From JANPEZ01 sp031423155 (lineage in GTDB: Bacteria; Actinomycetota; UBA4738; HRBIN12), in NCBI GenBank assembly GCA_031423155.1, contig JANPEZ010000115.1, positions 1-26,350 on the forward strand: a stretch of DNA of 26,350 bases, written 5' to 3'. A program made the position numbers and the translations under genes. Shown in pieces: positions 1-7,257 of this stretch. The notes under the pieces were generated by a model. It saw only the letters and a program-made list of their open reading frames with translations, was not told the origin of the DNA and made no database searches. Position 1 is the first letter of the stretch; the number at the start of each line of letters is the position of its first letter.

Positions 1-6
1 CGCGCG

Positions 7-792
7 ATGCCTGCGGATCTTCCCTTCATCTTGTTGCCGCCCTCGGAGGGGAAGTCCCTCGGAGGCGACGGACCGCCGTGGCGACCCGGTATGCACGCGA
101 TTGCGCTCGACCGTCAGCGCGAGCGGGTACGCAAGGCTCTGCTGAGAGCCATGTCCGAGGACGCGGGGCGCGAGAAGCTGCTCGGCGTGAAGGGACGGGC
201 GCTCGAGGCCGCGACCGCGGCTAACCGTTCGATCGGGATCTCGCCGACACGACCGGCGATCGAGCGCTACACGGGGGTCCTCTACGACGCACTGGACCAC
301 CGCTCGTTATCGGCGGTCGAGCGACGCCGTTTGCATGCGAGCGTGTTCATCTTCTCGGGCCTTTGGGGTGCGGTATCACCTGCGGATCCGATACCGGACT
401 ACAAGCTGAAGATGGGCGCGAAGCTCGATGGCCTCGGCGTGCTCGCCAAGTTCTGGCGCGAGGACCTGACGGCCGCGATAGCCGAGCGGGCGAGTGGTCG
501 CCGGATCTGGAACCTGCTTCCCAACGAACACGCGGCGGCGTGGGCGCCGCCGGACGAGACCGAGGAGATCGTCGTCAGGTTCTTCGAGCAGAGGTCCAGC
601 GGCGGCACCTCGACGGTCTCCCACGCGAACAAAGCGTTGAAGGGTGCGCTGGTGCGGGTCCTCGTAGCCAACCCGGAGTTCGGCCCGAAAGAGCTGCGGC
701 GCAAGACTTTGCCCGGCGGCTACCGTCTGGACCCCGGACTCACAGAGGTCACCGGCTCTTCAACCGTCATCGGATTCGTCGGTCCCGCCTGA
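7..792 (+). CDS. yaaA: YaaA-family peroxide stress protein (DUF328)
   Basis: This is a 261-residue cytoplasmic protein. The N-terminus carries the family signature LLPPSEGK followed by a short Gly-rich turn, and the middle has YTGVLYDAL and FSGLWGAV-type segments typical of the family. E. coli YaaA limits intracellular iron and damage during peroxide stress and is a DNA-binding protein of about 258 residues, so the length fits. The start is the first ATG, only six bases from the window edge; a slightly earlier start outside the window cannot be excluded. The 3' end overlaps the convergent S9 peptidase gene by about 33 bp. The family assignment is strong, but the physiological role is inferred from the E. 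coli homologue. Confidence 0.88.
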   Translation: MPADLPFILLPPSEGKSLGGDGPPWRPGMHAIALDRQRERVRKALLRAMSEDAGREKLLGVKGRALEAATAANRSIGISPTRPAIERYTGVLYDALDHRSLSAVERRRLHASVFIFSGLWGAVSPADPIPDYKLKMGAKLDGLGVLAKFWREDLTAAIAERASGRRIWNLLPNEHAAAWAPPDETEEIVVRFFEQRSSGGTSTVSHANKALKGALVRVLVANPEFGPKELRRKTLPGGYRLDPGLTEVTGSSTVIGFVGPA

Positions 793-2700
793 GCGAAGGT
801 GCAGGTCGAACCAGTCCTGGGTGCGCCGGATGGCGTCGAGTGCGTGGGCGCGCTCCAAGGGCACATGCCCTTCGCGGGGGTAGACGACCAGCTCGACCTT
901 AGTCCCGGTCTCGGCGATGGCGCTGAACAGTTCTTCGGCCTGACTCACGGGTGTGCAGCGGTCCTCCGCGCCTTGAAGGATCAGTGTCGGTGTCTTGCAA
1001 CGGTGCGCATGGGTGACCGGAGACCTGTCGGGGTACTGACTCGTCGGGTCGTTCCAGTCGCCCTTCAAGATCGCCTTGTCGTACCACCACACCTCCGAGG
1101 TCAGGTGGAAGGACACGTAGTTCGAGACCACCGACATCGCCACTGCGGCGGCGAACCTGTCCGTCTGACCGACCGCCCAGCCCGCCATGTAACCGCCGTA
1201 TGACAGACCCGCGATCCCGAGCCGCTCCGGATCGGCGGAACCCGTTGCGATGCAGTGGTCGACGCCGGCCATGATGTCGCGGTAGTCGATGCCGCCGCCG
1301 TCGCCGATCACTCCCTGTGCGAAGGCATGTCCGCGCCCGATGCTCCCGCGCGGATTCGGCTGAAGGCAGGCGTATCCGGCCGACGCGAGCAGAACAGCGT
1401 TCGGCTCCGAGTCGGAGAAGTAGGAACCCCAGTTCCAGGTCGGCCCTCCGTGAACGCACACGATCATCGGCAGGGGACCCTCGGCGCCGGGAGGAGTCAG
1501 CAGCCGTCCTTCGATCTGGACGCCGTCCTCACCGGTCCACGTGATGGTTCGAACGTCGGGAAAGACGCGCCCATCGGTGATGTGGTCGTTGAAAGACGTC
1601 AGCCTTCGCCAAACGCCCGTCACCTGGTCGAACCGCGCGAGCTCTGGTGCAACCCCATGAGCCTGATGCGTGGTCCAGATCTCATCGCCGGCAAGGACGA
1701 TCGACGGCATCGTGAGCGAGTCGCCGATGAAGGCGTCGTCTCGCCAGAGTTCCTCGCGCTTGCCGTGCAGCCAGAGTTGGCCGAACGCGTTGCCGGTGCC
1801 CTCAGTGCTCGCGTAGGTGAGCGTCTCGTCGTCTTGCCATGCAGCCGTGCCGATGGTCTGAAGATCGGGCCACGGGTCCGTGCTCGTACCGCTCGCGACA
1901 TCGATGAGCATCAGGCTCCCGGACAGCAGACCGTGGTCGCTGGCGTAACCCTCAACGACCGCAGCGCGGCTCCCGTCGGGTGAGAGCGTCAGGCCTTCGA
2001 GCTGCCACGTCGGTTCGTACAGGACTGCGGCGGTTCGAGTCGCGATATCGAGTCGAGCTACGACGCCCTGATACCAACCGGACCCCGAGTGATCGCTCGA
2101 GACGATCGCGATCAGGTTGTCCTCGCCGTCCCAGTCGAACTCCCAGACGCTCAGGTCCGGTGGGCCGACCTCGGCAGCCGTGCCGGACGCAAGGTCGATC
2201 GAGAAGAGACGCCGATGCGCATCGCCCGGCCTGCGAACGACCGGATCCGAGAGAGGGTGAGCACCGAGTACGGCCTGCGCTCCCCAGTCCAGGCCGTAGG
2301 AACCCGGGTCGGCTGCGAGGACGAGGAGCCTGGACCCGTCGCTTGACCACGCGAGGCCCTCCGCCGACCCGACGAGCGTCGCCGCGAGAGACGCCTCGCC
2401 TCCGCCTGCCGGCATCGTGTACGGCAGCCGGTGCCCGGCAGTGGTGCGATCTGAGAGAAAGGCGAGACGCGAACCGTCCGGAGACCAAGCGGGCGTCGCG
2501 TCGCTCCATTCGCCGTCCGTCAGCCGAACCGGCGTCGAGCCGGGCGCTACGTCCATGGTGTAGAGGTCGCTCGGCACGAACGAACCCACGTCGGCCGCGG
2601 TCGAGTGCAAGGCGAAAGCCACCTTCGACCCGTCGGGCGAGAAGGCGAGCTCGGCCGGCGTGCGAACGCCTAGCAGCAGTTCGGCGGTGGGCAGCTCCAT
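760..2700 (-). CDS. S9-family serine peptidase (prolyl oligopeptidase / acylaminoacyl-peptidase type)
   Basis: This 646-residue protein has the two-domain S9 layout. Residues 1 to about 390 are WD40/TolB-like propeller repeats with recurring SPDGS motifs (FSPDGSKVAF, WSPDGSRLAF, LSPDGSRAAV). Residues about 400-640 form an alpha/beta hydrolase. The catalytic triad is readable: Ser500 in GLSYGGYM, Asp580 in GAEDRC and His612 in EGHVPL. An oxyanion-type segment, VCVHGGPTW, precedes it. Such enzymes cleave short peptides or remove N-acylated residues; the substrate is not predictable here. No signal peptide is visible, so it is probably cytoplasmic. The gene is convergent with yaaA and overlaps its end. 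The ATG start has no strong Shine-Dalgarno sequence, but the propeller begins immediately after it. Confidence 0.93.
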   Translation of the reverse strand: MELPTAELLLGVRTPAELAFSPDGSKVAFALHSTAADVGSFVPSDLYTMDVAPGSTPVRLTDGEWSDATPAWSPDGSRLAFLSDRTTAGHRLPYTMPAGGGEASLAATLVGSAEGLAWSSDGSRLLVLAADPGSYGLDWGAQAVLGAHPLSDPVVRRPGDAHRRLFSIDLASGTAAEVGPPDLSVWEFDWDGEDNLIAIVSSDHSGSGWYQGVVARLDIATRTAAVLYEPTWQLEGLTLSPDGSRAAVVEGYASDHGLLSGSLMLIDVASGTSTDPWPDLQTIGTAAWQDDETLTYASTEGTGNAFGQLWLHGKREELWRDDAFIGDSLTMPSIVLAGDEIWTTHQAHGVAPELARFDQVTGVWRRLTSFNDHITDGRVFPDVRTITWTGEDGVQIEGRLLTPPGAEGPLPMIVCVHGGPTWNWGSYFSDSEPNAVLLASAGYACLQPNPRGSIGRGHAFAQGVIGDGGGIDYRDIMAGVDHCIATGSADPERLGIAGLSYGGYMAGWAVGQTDRFAAAVAMSVVSNYVSFHLTSEVWWYDKAILKGDWNDPTSQYPDRSPVTHAHRCKTPTLILQGAEDRCTPVSQAEELFSAIAETGTKVELVVYPREGHVPLERAHALDAIRRTQDWFDLHLRSGGTDESDDG

Positions 2701-2726
2701 AGCCGCGTATCTTGCGCCGCCGAAGC

Positions 2727-2895
2727 GGTCCGTACAAGCTCGTGCAGACCTGGCGCATGCTGATGGACGAGACCACGGCCGCCGAGGGCTTCACGCGTCT
2801 CACATTCGAGATCGCCGAGGGCAAGGGCGGGGTCACCCGGCTCACGGTCACCCACGACCTGGAGAACGCGCCGACCCCCTCAGTGACCTGGGTGG
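2727..2895 (+). pseudogene. Remnant of an SRPBCC / AHSA1-type gene
   Basis: Read from about 2727, this stretch encodes YKLVQTWRML, then FEIAEGKGGVTRLTVTHD. This resembles the central strands of AHSA1-like SRPBCC proteins, where LVHTWR is followed by WEIE...GGVTRLTV.HD. The N-terminal half of such a domain is absent, since the S9 gene starts divergently only 26 bp upstream, and the C-terminal helix is missing. Similarity stops at about 2895, exactly where the toxin gene ends on the other strand. It is therefore best seen as a truncated relic. No ribosome-binding site or plausible full-length frame was found. The family call rests on motif memory and is moderate. Confidence 0.55.
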
Positions 2896-3174
2896 CTAGG
2901 CGAAACTGGAGGAGCGACCGTCTTGGATGGTCAGGACGACCACTCGTTCCTCGGACTCGATGTAGACGTAGACGACGATCATCCAGCGCCAGGGCCCGAG
3001 CAAGAAACGCATCCCACTCCAGCGTTCCGTCAGTGAGGCTCCGAGCAGGGGGAAGGCCTGCAACGCGCGCAGCGTTCTACTCAACCGAGCCTTGGTGTCG
3101 GGGGGCAGGCTGTGCGAACGGATGAGTAGGTTCAGGTCTTCGACCGCCGTAGCGGTCAGTTCAACGCTTGCCAC
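2896..3174 (-). CDS. RelE/ParE-type toxin of a type II toxin-antitoxin module
   Basis: This is a 92-residue basic protein with the small RelE/ParE plan: an N-terminal strand and helix (VELTATAVEDLNLLI), a second helix (TKARLSRTLRALQAFP), then a beta-rich end (MRFLLGPWRWMIVVYVY, RVVVLTIQDGR). Toxins of this fold either cut ribosome-bound mRNA or poison DNA gyrase; the sequence does not decide which. It starts with GTG three bases after the stop codon of the upstream antitoxin gene, so the two are almost certainly cotranscribed and translationally coupled. An SRPBCC relic lies directly beyond its 3' end, suggesting the module landed in or replaced an older gene. The toxin class is moderately secure and the module organisation is secure. 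Confidence 0.7.
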   Translation of the reverse strand: MASVELTATAVEDLNLLIRSHSLPPDTKARLSRTLRALQAFPLLGASLTERWSGMRFLLGPWRWMIVVYVYIESEERVVVLTIQDGRSSSFA

Positions 3175-3177
3175 CGA

Positions 3178-3432
3178 TCACAACTTGTCTAGCGGCGTGG
3201 TCCGGCCTGCCTCGGCTTCTCGAAGTCCATCTCGCGCCCTGTCGAAGGCGCCGGGTATACCTTCGAGCAGCGCCACGACTTGGCCCGCGTCCACGTCGGC
3301 GGCGTCGATAGCCTGCGAGAGGAGCGAGCGAGCGAGCGTCCCTTCCTGAAGATGCGTGCGCTGAGCGAGTTGAGCGAGTTTGGCTGCGTGCTCTTCATCC
3401 AGGGTGACGTTCAATCGACTGTTCGTGCTCAC
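3178..3432 (-). CDS. Ribbon-helix-helix-like antitoxin
   Basis: This 84-residue protein begins STNSRLNVTLDEEHAAKLAQLA, matching a ribbon-helix-helix start: a short beta strand (RLNVTLDEE) followed by a helix. A second helix (LARSLLSQAI) and a charged, probably flexible tail that would wrap the toxin follow. This is the usual architecture of CopG/MetJ-like antitoxins, which repress their own promoter as dimers and neutralise the toxin. It is the first gene of the pair, with the toxin start only 3 bp downstream. The promoter and operator should lie in the roughly 67 bp between this gene and the 3' end of the kinase gene; no clear palindrome was recognised there. Confidence 0.7.
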   Translation of the reverse strand: MSTNSRLNVTLDEEHAAKLAQLAQRTHLQEGTLARSLLSQAIDAADVDAGQVVALLEGIPGAFDRARDGLREAEAGRTTPLDKL

Positions 3433-3499
3433 GATCGGCCCACATTAGCACGTAACCGCACGAGTCGTGTAGCCCTTGTCCTTTCCGTCTATCCCTCGT

Positions 3500-4885
3500 T
3501 CATCCCAAACAGAACAAGGGCGTGCCGGCGGAGACCTCGGGCGTCACGGGGCCGAGCCGGGCGCTGTCCACCGCTCTGACCACGTAGTAGTAGGTCGAGC
3601 TCGTCCCGAGGCCTGTGTCGGTGAACGAAGTCGAGCGCCAGCCGTCGGCGGTCCCCGCGATGTCGTATGGGCCGCCGGCCATCTGCGACCTGTAGATCTG
3701 ATATCCGCTCGCCGTCGGCGAGGAAGGCGTCCAGGAGACCACGGCCTTGGCCTTGAACAGACCGTCGCACTGACCGGATGCCGACGGAGAGGTCGGGGCC
3801 AGCAGGACGGCGGGCGTCGGTTGCTTAGGGTCGTGAGGAACAGCCGGTGACGACATCGCTCGCACGACGGGAAGGGCCAGGAACCAAAGCGATGCCGCCG
3901 CGAGTGGGAGAGCGGCCAGCACTCGCGGCCAGCGTCTTCCCTTGGTCCGCGGCCCGACCGGGACCGTCGCGGTATCGCCCAGTACGGGCGTGTGTCGGGC
4001 GATCGTCGGAACATAGGCCGCGAAGGGCGCCGCGCGAGGAGCCGTGAGGTCATCGAGGCCGAGTTCTTCGGCCAGATCCTCGGCGCTCTCGAACCTGGCC
4101 GCCGGATCTGTGGCCAGGCAGCGCAAGACGACCGCGTCCAACTCGGAGGGAACCTCGGCTCGAAGCAGGCTGGGTGATGGCGGAAGTTCCGCGGGCCCCC
4201 TGCGCGCCACGGCGGCGGCATCGCGTCCCGCGAACGGCGGACGGCCCGTCAGCAGCTCGTACAGGACCGCGCCGAGCGCGTAGACGTCAGAGCGCGCATC
4301 GGCTCGTTCGCCCCGCGCCTGCTCGGGAGACAGATACGCGATCGTTCCGTGCGCGGCGAGCGTTTCGGCGAAGGGCGTAAAGCGCTCCGCGCGAGCTATC
4401 CCGAAGTCCAGGACCTTCACCTGTCCGTCCGGCGTGACCATCACGTTGCCGGGGGCGATGTCACGGTGCACTACACCGCGCTCGTGGGCGTACGCCAATG
4501 CCCGCGCAACCTGCGCGGCTATCTCAGCCGCGCGCGAGGGCGATGGCAAGGGTCCGGTCGCAACGATCTGGGCCAACGTTCTCCCCACGACACGTTCCAT
4601 GACGAACCATGAGCCGTCGGTCGAAACATCGTGAACAGCGACGATGTTGGGATGCTGCAGCGACGCAGCCGTACGCGCCTCCCGGCGGAACCTGGTGACG
4701 AATCGGTGATCGCTCGCCAGATCCTCGCGCAAGACCTTGACGGCGACGGCGCGATCGAGCAGCAGGTCGGCCGCCTCGTAGACCTCGCCCATGCCGCCGC
4801 GACCCAGCACCGATCCGATGCGGTAGCGACCTGCGAGCAGCGCGCCTGCGCGCTCGCGTCCGGGGAGGAGCCGTTGACCGGTCAT
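3500..4885 (-). CDS. Membrane Ser/Thr protein kinase with extracytoplasmic FN3-like domain
   Basis: This 461-residue protein is PknB-like. Residues 20-280 form the kinase: the Gly-rich loop GRGGMGEVYEA (28-38), VAVK with Lys50, the catalytic loop HRDIAPGN (140-147), DFG (160-162) and SPEQARGE in the activation segment. A hydrophobic stretch at about 322-342 is a membrane anchor. The outside part, about 370-461, is a single fibronectin type III-like domain (VVSWTPSSPTASGYQIYRS, TYYYVVRAVD) with two flanking Cys. The family phosphorylates Ser/Thr of cytoplasmic targets in response to external cues. One oddity is that the Lys normally found in HRDxKxxN is Ala144. The HEVGH membrane protein gene lies 46 bp upstream on the same strand, so the two may be cotranscribed. 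Confidence 0.92.
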   Translation of the reverse strand: MTGQRLLPGRERAGALLAGRYRIGSVLGRGGMGEVYEAADLLLDRAVAVKVLREDLASDHRFVTRFRREARTAASLQHPNIVAVHDVSTDGSWFVMERVVGRTLAQIVATGPLPSPSRAAEIAAQVARALAYAHERGVVHRDIAPGNVMVTPDGQVKVLDFGIARAERFTPFAETLAAHGTIAYLSPEQARGERADARSDVYALGAVLYELLTGRPPFAGRDAAAVARRGPAELPPSPSLLRAEVPSELDAVVLRCLATDPAARFESAEDLAEELGLDDLTAPRAAPFAAYVPTIARHTPVLGDTATVPVGPRTKGRRWPRVLAALPLAAASLWFLALPVVRAMSSPAVPHDPKQPTPAVLLAPTSPSASGQCDGLFKAKAVVSWTPSSPTASGYQIYRSQMAGGPYDIAGTADGWRSTSFTDTGLGTSSTYYYVVRAVDSARLGPVTPEVSAGTPLFCLG

Positions 4886-4931
4886 GAACCTTCACAGCGT
4901 AGCGGCAAGGCTCGGAAAAGGTGGAGACGGC

Positions 4932-5540
4932 TCAGATCCAGATGTCCTCTTCGGGCGCGCCGGGTGCCTGGACCTCGGAGGCACTCCTATCCATAGCCCG
5001 AAGCGGGGTAGGCAGCAGCATCGCCTTGGGTCGCACCATCTTCCATAGGCCCCAGAGGCAGAGACCCAGTCCCAGCAGCGTCAGCGCGATACCCCAGAGC
5101 CGGACGTCGCGCGCGTACTCGTCGGCCAAGCTCATCCTGCTCAGGTGATCAGGCCCCAGGATCCGGCTCCAGTCACCGTCTATACCTCCGAGCAGGGGGA
5201 GGTTCCCGTAGGGCGCGTCGGCGATGTAGATGCTTGTCGAGTAGCACGCCTCGCCGGCCCAGGCGAAGAGCACTGCGGCCGACAGCGCGTCGCGCCGGAA
5301 GGCGAGCATGAAGACCGCCAGGACCAATGGGAACAGGATCTGTGAACCCGATCCCATCATGAGCATCACCAGTTCCCCGAATGGAGAGAACAACCAGTGG
5401 CCGACCTCGTGGGTGGCGACATCCAGGAAGTAGATGCCGGGGATGGTGGTACCGCGCTGAAAGCTCATCCAGCCGAAGAAGGTGATCAAGATGATCCCTC
5501 CTATGTAGTGCCGGGTTCGGTACGTCAGGCTCAGCTTCAT
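4932..5540 (-). CDS. Polytopic membrane protein with HEVGH zinc motif (M50-like)
   Basis: This is a 202-residue integral membrane protein with about four hydrophobic segments (roughly 12-26, 52-78, 84-95 and 150-168). HEVGH at residues 44-48 follows a hydrophobic stretch, as in HExxH metallopeptidases of the M50/site-2-protease type or related non-peptidase membrane proteins. A later GGIDGDW segment might supply a third ligand, but the canonical M50 LDG motif is not clear, so proteolytic activity is uncertain. The gene lies upstream of the Ser/Thr kinase gene on the same strand (46 bp gap). It is divergent from the ABC ATPase gene, with the two start codons only 26 bp apart. No named family was recognised. 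Confidence 0.7.
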   Translation of the reverse strand: MKLSLTYRTRHYIGGIILITFFGWMSFQRGTTIPGIYFLDVATHEVGHWLFSPFGELVMLMMGSGSQILFPLVLAVFMLAFRRDALSAAVLFAWAGEACYSTSIYIADAPYGNLPLLGGIDGDWSRILGPDHLSRMSLADEYARDVRLWGIALTLLGLGLCLWGLWKMVRPKAMLLPTPLRAMDRSASEVQAPGAPEEDIWI

Positions 5541-5566
5541 GTCGCTCGTAACTGTAAGGTGCGGCC

Positions 5567-6505
5567 GTGGCGATCATCGAGATCGACGGGCTCCGCAAGG
5601 AGTATCACCGCAAAGGCGGCAAGACCGTAGCGGTAGCCGGTCTCGATCTGGAGGTCCCCGAGGGCGGCGTATTCGGCTTCCTCGGACCGAACGGGGCCGG
5701 CAAGACGACCACGATCCGCTGCCTGCTGGGGCTCGTCAGACCCACTTCAGGCCGGATGAAGATGCTCGGAGCCGAAGTGCCGGGCGATCTTCCCTCGGCT
5801 CTTTCCAGGATCGGATCGATCGTCGAGAGCCCGGCGCTCTTTCCTCGATTCAGCGGCCGCAGGAACCTGGAGGTCCTTGCGCGGCTCCAGGGGATCGGCG
5901 CGAGCACCATCACCTCCGTGCTGGAGACGGTCGGGTTGGCCGACCGGCAGCGCGATCAGGTCAAGACCTACTCGCTCGGGATGAAGCAGCGGCTGGGGAT
6001 CGCGGCCGCGCTGATGAAGGATCCGGCCCTGCTGATCTTGGACGAACCCGCGAACGGGCTCGACCCTGCCGGCATCGTCGAGGTACGCGACCTTCTCAGG
6101 CGCTTGGGGGCGGAGGGGCGCACCGTGTTCGTCTCGAGTCATATCCTGGCCGAGGTGCAACAGACGGCCGACCGGGTCGCGATCATCGCGCGCGGAGGAC
6201 TCATCAAGGCCGGACCGGTTCATGAAGTACTTGCCAGTGGGGGCACCGAAGGGCTGATCGTCAGGGTCGATGATCTCGTTGCGGGGGCGCGTGCACTCGT
6301 GACGTCGGGGATCTCGGCCGTCATCGAAGGCGATCATCTGAGGGTCGCCCTGCCGGTCACCGAGGCCTCGCGCGTCACCCGAACGCTGGCCGACGGAGGT
6401 CTGTACCTGTCCGAGATCCGTGCGGACGAAGTCGATCTGGAGACCGTCTTCCTCGAGCTCACCCGTGACGACGTGCCGCCGCCGCCTCCGGGAACGACGT
6501 CGTGA
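5567..6505 (+). CDS. ABC transporter ATP-binding protein (ABC-2 exporter type)
   Basis: This is a 312-residue cytoplasmic nucleotide-binding subunit. It has Walker A GPNGAGKTT (40-48), the signature YSLGMKQR (135-142, the SLGM form common in bacitracin/daunorubicin-type exporters), Walker B LLILDEP (155-161) and an H-loop His192. A C-terminal extension of about 90 residues is typical of DrrA/CcmA-like proteins and often carries a dimerisation or regulatory region. It uses a GTG start with a weak AAGGTG-like site. The stop overlaps the GTG start of the permease, so the two subunits are translationally coupled. The substrate is unknown; relatives export drugs, lipids or peptides. Confidence 0.94.
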   Translation: MAIIEIDGLRKEYHRKGGKTVAVAGLDLEVPEGGVFGFLGPNGAGKTTTIRCLLGLVRPTSGRMKMLGAEVPGDLPSALSRIGSIVESPALFPRFSGRRNLEVLARLQGIGASTITSVLETVGLADRQRDQVKTYSLGMKQRLGIAAALMKDPALLILDEPANGLDPAGIVEVRDLLRRLGAEGRTVFVSSHILAEVQQTADRVAIIARGGLIKAGPVHEVLASGGTEGLIVRVDDLVAGARALVTSGISAVIEGDHLRVALPVTEASRVTRTLADGGLYLSEIRADEVDLETVFLELTRDDVPPPPPGTTS

Positions 6506-7257
6506 TAGCCCTGCTGGCCTCTGAGTTGTTGCGGGCTCGCTCCCGCCGACTCGTCAAGGTCCTCGCGATCCTGAGCGGCATCGGCATCGCGCTCTCCACG
6601 TTCCTCGTGGCGGTCAACTCAGACCCGGCCGACCCGTTCGGCTACCGCGTCGTTCCGGACATCCTGACGGGACTGGCTTTCATCTTCGTCATCATCGGCT
6701 GGTACATGGGGGCCTCGTTCGTGGGAGCCGAGTGGGCGGCCGGCACCATGGCGACGACCATCACGTGGGAATCGCGCCGAGGACGTGTTCTCGTAGCCAA
6801 GGCGGTCGCGGCAGCCGGGTCGGTCTTCGTGTTCATGATGCTCGTGTGCGGGCTGATGTCCGTCGCATTCGCGATGGTCGCCTCGGCGACCGATCCCTCG
6901 GCGATGCCGGCCGGTTTCATCGTGGATCAAACTTCGCTCGTCCTTCGCCTGGCGTCGGCGTCGGCGATCGGCGGACTACTCGGCTTCAGCGTGGCGACGG
7001 TCGCGCGGCATACCGCCGGCGCCGTCGGTGTCGGGTTCGGCTACCTCCTGATCGTGGAGGGACTCCTAAGGGCGTTCCGACCGGGGTGGCAGAGGCTCCT
7101 CCTCGGGGAGAATCTGGCGTTCTGGGTGATAGGTCACGGGAGAACCTCCAGCGGTCAGTCCGTGTCTATGACGGGTTCGGGGTTGGTCCTAGTCGGCTAT
7201 TGCCTCGTCCTCTTCGCGATCGCGCTCGCCTGGTTCCGGGCGCGCGACGTCAACTAA
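6502..7257 (+). CDS. ABC-2 type transporter permease
   Basis: This 251-residue protein has six hydrophobic segments (about 17-37, 50-72, 104-130, 150-172, 175-195 and 225-245), the ABC-2 permease plan. It starts with GTG overlapping the last codons of the ATPase gene, so it is the membrane half of the same exporter. The sequence between segments 2 and 3 (GAEWAAGTMATTITWESRRGRVLVAK) contains the conserved E...GT...W..RR..V...K pattern of this family. The 3' end overlaps the convergent histidine kinase gene by 8 bp. The substrate cannot be read from the sequence. Confidence 0.88.
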   Translation: MIALLASELLRARSRRLVKVLAILSGIGIALSTFLVAVNSDPADPFGYRVVPDILTGLAFIFVIIGWYMGASFVGAEWAAGTMATTITWESRRGRVLVAKAVAAAGSVFVFMMLVCGLMSVAFAMVASATDPSAMPAGFIVDQTSLVLRLASASAIGGLLGFSVATVARHTAGAVGVGFGYLLIVEGLLRAFRPGWQRLLLGENLAFWVIGHGRTSSGQSVSMTGSGLVLVGYCLVLFAIALAWFRARDVN

